Origin: Caulobacter sp. FWC26
GTDB lineage: Bacteria > Pseudomonadota > Alphaproteobacteria > Caulobacterales > Caulobacteraceae
Reading direction: 5' to 3'
Assembly (NCBI RefSeq): GCF_002742645.2
Contig: NZ_CP033875.1
Coordinates: 3,512,001-3,576,000 of the forward strand
Length of the DNA stretch: 64,000 nucleotides
The translations under genes were made by a program, and so were the position numbers. Under the pieces are notes generated by a model. The model ran no database searches. It was not told the origin of the DNA and saw only the letters and a program-made list of their open reading frames with translations. How positions within the stretch are numbered: the first letter of the stretch is position 1; every line of letters begins with the position of its first letter. This document shows, one piece after another, positions 57,812 through 64,000 of the stretch.

Positions 57812-58705
57812 ATGATCCCCTTCGTCCGCGAGCTTGAGTTCGAATACGGCCGCTGTGACACGGTGAGTCCGCTGATCCGGCGGGTGATCGCGCGCAATCC
57901 CGGGCCGTTCACCTTCATAGGCACCGGCGTCTATATCGTCGGCCGGGGCGAGGTGGCGGTGATCGACCCCGGCCCCGATCTGCCCGAGCATTTCGAGGCG
58001 CTGAAGGCGGCGCTGACCGGCGAGCGGGTGACGCACGTGCTGGTCACCCACCATCACCTGGACCACAGCCCCCTCGCCCATCCGCTGGCTCAGGCGTTCG
58101 GCGCCAAGGTCCTTGGCCTGCCGGCGCCGGCCGATCACGGAGAGGCCGCCGCGCCGGGCCTGGAGGAAGGCGCCGACAGCCGCTTTCGGCCCGACATCGT
58201 GCTGGCCGATGGCGACATCGTGGAAGGACCGGGCTGGACGCTGGAGACGGTGGCCACGCCCGGCCACACCTCGAACCACCTGTGTTTCGCCCTGCGGGAA
58301 GAGAACGCCCTGTTCTGTGGCGACCACATCATGGGCTGGTCGACCACGGTGATCACCCCGCCCGACGGCGACATGGGCGACTATTTCGCCAGCCTGGAAA
58401 AGGTGCGCGCGCGCGGCTTCGACACCCTGTGGCCCACCCACGGCGCGCCGGTCCGCGAGGTTACGCCCTTCATCGACGCCTATGTCGCCCACCGTCGGGC
58501 GCGCGAGGCGCAGATCGTGCAGGCCCTGGGCGCTGGTTTCACCACCATCAAGGCGATGGTGCCCAGCCTCTACGCGGCGGTCGACCCGCGCCTGCATCCG
58601 GCGGCCGCCCTCTCGGTGCTGGCCCACATGATCCAGCTGGTCCGCGAGGGGCGGGTCGTGACACCGGGCGAGCCGGGCCTCGACGCCGAATACCGCCTGG
58701 CCTGA
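57812..58705 (+). CDS. Metallo-beta-lactamase-fold hydrolase (LACTB2-like)
   Basis: A 297-residue protein starting MIPFVRELEFEYGRCDTVSP. The metal-binding motif THHHLDHSP (HxHxDH type), ATPGHTSNHLC and FCGDHIMGW are present, followed by a C-terminal helical winged domain typical of LACTB2-like proteins (LHPAAALSVLAHMIQLVREG). It is likely a hydrolase with two zinc ions; the endoribonuclease activity of LACTB2 is known, but here the substrate is undecided. A start upstream at 57167 is rejected because it overlaps the previous gene in another frame. Confidence 0.88.
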   Translation: MIPFVRELEFEYGRCDTVSPLIRRVIARNPGPFTFIGTGVYIVGRGEVAVIDPGPDLPEHFEALKAALTGERVTHVLVTHHHLDHSPLAHPLAQAFGAKVLGLPAPADHGEAAAPGLEEGADSRFRPDIVLADGDIVEGPGWTLETVATPGHTSNHLCFALREENALFCGDHIMGWSTTVITPPDGDMGDYFASLEKVRARGFDTLWPTHGAPVREVTPFIDAYVAHRRAREAQIVQALGAGFTTIKAMVPSLYAAVDPRLHPAAALSVLAHMIQLVREGRVVTPGEPGLDAEYRLA

Positions 58706-58724
58706 CAGCGCCGCCCGAGGGGCC

Positions 58725-61730
<3,006 letters not shown>

Positions 61731-61967
61731 CGGCCCTCAGCTCTCCCGTCTGTTTATCGTTGTTAAGGCAAGGCTATCGGTGTGCGGCGCAACACGCAAC
61801 GCGCCGCGCTCGTCAGGCGAACGGGAATGTGCTCCCCTGTCGGGCATCCGACACACGCGATCATAGGTCGCAGGCGCCGTTCAGGGACTTTTGGTTGCGG
61901 TCGGTGGATAGTTCGCCGCTCGGTGTGAGCGCTTCGCTCCGCCAAGCCTTGAACCCTGTGAGGCGAC

Positions 61968-63728
61968 TTGGACTGGTTGGCCAAGGCATGGTCCGATGAG
62001 CGGCTCGACGAAATCGCGGCCGACACCTATCGGCTGACGATCTCGCGCCTGGTGATCGCCGCCCTTGTGGCGGGGCTGATGGTGTTCGTGCTTCGCCCGC
62101 AGGTCGCCTTCCTCTGGCTGCTCAGCCTCTATATGGGCGAAGGCCTGGCGCTTCTGACCACACGGCGCTTAAGAAAGGGACGCACAGCGACGCCGCGCGA
62201 GCGGGCCTGGTTCGTCTGGGCCTCCATTCCGATCACCATCAGCTGGTCGACGCTGGCGAGCTTGCTGTGGTTCGAGGGTCAGGACCTGCTGAAGATCGCC
62301 GCCGTCTCCGTCTGGGCGGGTCAGATCGTCTACACTCAGAATTTCCGGCATCAGTCCGTGCCGATGCTCGTGCTGAACGGGCTGGCGCCGCTGGCCAGCC
62401 TGCTGATCTTCCCGATCTTCTTCATGCCCGACACAAGTCCCGCCGCGCAAACTGCGCGCTGGGGTCTTGTTCTGCTGGTCGGGACCACCCTGAACGTGAT
62501 GGCCCAGAACCGCGCGGCCGCGCGGCGGATGGACGAGCTGACGCGCGGCCTGCGTGAGGAGCGCGAAAAGGCGCTGGAGGCCGCCCGCGCCAAGTCGACC
62601 TTCATCGCCGTGACCAGCCATGAGCTGCGGACGCCGATGAACGGCCTGCTGGGCATGGCCCACGCCTTGGAGCGTTCGAACCTCGACGCGGTCCAGCGCG
62701 AGCAGGTCGCCCTGATGATCAAGTCGGGCGACAGCCTGATGCAGCTGCTGAATGACGTGCTGGACCTCTCGCGCGTCGAGGTGGGCAAGGTCGAGTTGGC
62801 GCCGATCGACATGACCTTGCAGGACGTGGTCGGCGAGGTCGTCGACGCCTGGCGCGACGCGGCGGACTTTAAGGACCTGTCGCTGAGCGTCGACTATGCG
62901 CCGGACCTGCCGCCCGGACTCCACGCCGACCCGCTGCGGATCCGCCAGGTGGTGACCAACCTCGTTTCCAACGCCATCAAGTTCACCGTCGAAGGCGGCG
63001 TCAGGCTGTACGTCGCCGCGCAAGCCTTGGACGGCGGCGATCGGCGCGTGTCGATCACCGTCACCGACACCGGACCCGGCGTCCCCCCGGACGCGGCCGA
63101 GCGCGTGTTCGACAGCTTCACCCAAGCCGATCAGACGATCTCGCGCGAGCACGGCGGCGCGGGTCTGGGCCTGTCGATCGCCCAGGCCCTGGCGCGCCAG
63201 ATGGGCGGCGATCTTATTCTGGCGCCTTCGGAGCGGGGGGCCTGCTTCGTCTTCACCTTCGTGGCCCCCGCATGCGCGGCCCCGACCGCGTCCGTAGAGG
63301 AAGTCGAGGCGGACACCGATGAGTTGGGACAGATCCACGTGCTGATGGCCGAGGACAACGCCATCAACCAGCTGGTGGTCCGCACCATGCTGGAGCCGCT
63401 GGGCGTCGCCCTCACCGTCGTCGAAAACGGCCAGGAAGCGCTCAAGGCGATGGCCGAGCGCCGCTACCACTGCGTCCTGATGGACATCAACATGCCGGTG
63501 ATGGACGGGATCACCGCCCTGGCGGCCATTCGCGACGGCCGCGCGGGAGACCCGGCCATGCCGGTGATCGCTCTCACCGCCTCAGCCATGTCCGGCGACC
63601 GCGAGCGCTTCCTGGGTCTGGGCTTCGACGATCACCTCGGCAAGCCAGTGAAGCCCGTCGACCTGATCACGGCCATCGCCAAGGCCGTGAACCCCGAGCC
63701 CCCAAACGCAGGCCGGCGGGCGGCTTAG
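61968..63728 (+). CDS. Hybrid sensor histidine kinase with receiver domain (second copy)
   Basis: A 586-residue membrane kinase with a sensor of about five helices (SRLVIAALVAGLMVFVLRPQ...). The phosphorylation site is VTSHELRTPMNG (His218), then NLVSNAIKFTVEGG, DTGPGVPPD and GAGLGLSIAQAL. The receiver (about 460-580) has Asp506 in VLMDINMPVMDG. The start is TTG at 61968 with a GAGG a few bases upstream; no ATG occurs in frame near it. It resembles the 43553 kinase in layout and sensor style, suggesting paralogues. The cognate output is not nearby. Confidence 0.9.
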   Translation: MDWLAKAWSDERLDEIAADTYRLTISRLVIAALVAGLMVFVLRPQVAFLWLLSLYMGEGLALLTTRRLRKGRTATPRERAWFVWASIPITISWSTLASLLWFEGQDLLKIAAVSVWAGQIVYTQNFRHQSVPMLVLNGLAPLASLLIFPIFFMPDTSPAAQTARWGLVLLVGTTLNVMAQNRAAARRMDELTRGLREEREKALEAARAKSTFIAVTSHELRTPMNGLLGMAHALERSNLDAVQREQVALMIKSGDSLMQLLNDVLDLSRVEVGKVELAPIDMTLQDVVGEVVDAWRDAADFKDLSLSVDYAPDLPPGLHADPLRIRQVVTNLVSNAIKFTVEGGVRLYVAAQALDGGDRRVSITVTDTGPGVPPDAAERVFDSFTQADQTISREHGGAGLGLSIAQALARQMGGDLILAPSERGACFVFTFVAPACAAPTASVEEVEADTDELGQIHVLMAEDNAINQLVVRTMLEPLGVALTVVENGQEALKAMAERRYHCVLMDINMPVMDGITALAAIRDGRAGDPAMPVIALTASAMSGDRERFLGLGFDDHLGKPVKPVDLITAIAKAVNPEPPNAGRRAA

Positions 63729-63798
63729 GATTTCTTGGGCGTTCGCCGGGAAGTCGGTTTTGGGGAGGGGCGTTAAAGGCTGCTCACGACCCATACTT

Positions 63799-63906
63799 GC
63801 CCCCTCCGCGCCTTCGGCGCTCCTCCCCCATAGGGGGAAGAAGGGAGCGTACCTTCCGCCCCCTATGGGGGCGGACGACCATGCAAAGCATGGTCCGGTG
63901 GGGGGC
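63799..63906. repeat. Intergenic palindromic repeat, family C (copy at right edge)
   Basis: Same plan as the 8597-8706 element: GCCCCCTCC, a GCGCCTTCGGCGC hairpin, CCCCCATAGGGGG and CCCCCTATGGGGG, then CGACCATGCAAAGCATGGTC. Paired stem changes relative to the first copy (AGAGGGGG/TAGGGGG, CTCGCGAAGCGAG/CATGCAAAGCATG) keep the hairpins intact. Confidence 0.88.
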
Positions 63907-63952
63907 CCCCCCTTCCAGAAGATCCGAACGCCAGCTCAGTCGCCGCAGCCCC

Positions 63953-64000
63953 CTACCCCATCGCCTCGGCCAGCGCCCGCGCCTCGTCCTCGAAGGCGCT
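63953..64000 (-). CDS. C-terminal end of an unidentified gene (runs off the window)
   Basis: On the minus strand the last 15 codons read SAFEDEARALAEAMG followed by a TAG stop at 63953-63955. The helical, acidic composition resembles a real protein tail, and a family C repeat lies beyond the stop, as it does after other genes here. Too short to identify. Confidence 0.35.
   Translation of the reverse strand, partial: SAFEDEARALAEAMG

Overview
The window is about 64 kb of GC-rich alphaproteobacterial chromosome and very probably comes from Caulobacter (C. vibrioides/crescentus or a close relative). Supporting signs are several TonB-dependent receptors with a neighbouring tryptophan halogenase, a perfect CtrA box (TTAA-N7-TTAA) between divergent flagellar genes, MucR/Ros-type regulators, a complete hut regulon, and a protein that looks like the anchoring domain of the S-layer protein RsaA. 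No phage, transposase, CRISPR array or rRNA was seen. Most of the window reads as core genome, with dense genes and many 4-base start/stop overlaps.

Layout. 0-8.6 kb: a sugar-uptake locus with the 5' end of a halogenase, a large TonB-dependent receptor, a LacI regulator, a periplasmic GH3 glycosidase and a Gfo/Idh/MocA sugar dehydrogenase. 8.7-13.7 kb: an acyl-CoA synthetase, copper resistance genes copA-copB and a YbaK-type deacylase. 14-16 kb: tRNA-Met, a small exported YbjN-like protein and the RsaA-like protein. 16.2-23.7 kb: the hut regulon, hutF-hutC on one strand and hutI-hutH-hutG-hutU on the other, around a 16-bp palindrome. 24-26.6 kb: flgB-flgC-fliE and, divergently, fliO-fliP. 26.6-30.7 kb: ribokinase, a small membrane protein, a PAS protein, a first MucR and a DUF2336 protein. 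30.7-37.9 kb: a catabolic island (enoyl-CoA hydratase, cytochrome P450, GMC oxidoreductase, acyl-CoA synthetase, MaoC hydratase, OsmC protein). 38-43.4 kb: class V aminotransferase, CsbD, a serine protease, an S9 oligopeptidase and a GNAT acetyltransferase. 43.5-49.3 kb: a hybrid histidine kinase, a second MucR and a DevBCA/MacAB-like exporter. 49.4-53.3 kb: tRNA-Gln, tRNA-Pro, SppA and a TPR-sulfotransferase. 53.4-64 kb: an Oar-like TonB-dependent receptor, a C17 tract, a sulfurtransferase-like protein, a newly recognised small lipoprotein gene, a metallo-beta-lactamase-fold protein, an acyl-CoA synthetase fused to a membrane DUF1499 module, and a second hybrid kinase.

Genes work together in clear blocks. 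LacI probably controls uptake of an oligosaccharide by the receptor and its cleavage by the GH3 enzyme. Hut enzymes take histidine through urocanate, imidazolonepropionate and formiminoglutamate to formylglutamate and glutamate. The P450/GMC/CoA-ligase island looks able to oxidise a hydrophobic substrate to an acid, activate it with CoA and feed it to beta-oxidation. Gaps between genes hold several families of long palindromic repeats, typical of this genus but with varied placement here.

The most interesting observations are a stand-alone RsaA anchoring-domain-like protein with no S-layer body, the 1001-residue CoA ligase/DUF1499 membrane fusion, a C17 tract in the control region of an Oar-like receptor, a 48-residue lipoprotein gene, and candidate operators for LacI, HutC, CtrA and the P450 island. 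All product names come from reading translations and motifs by eye; no database search was run.
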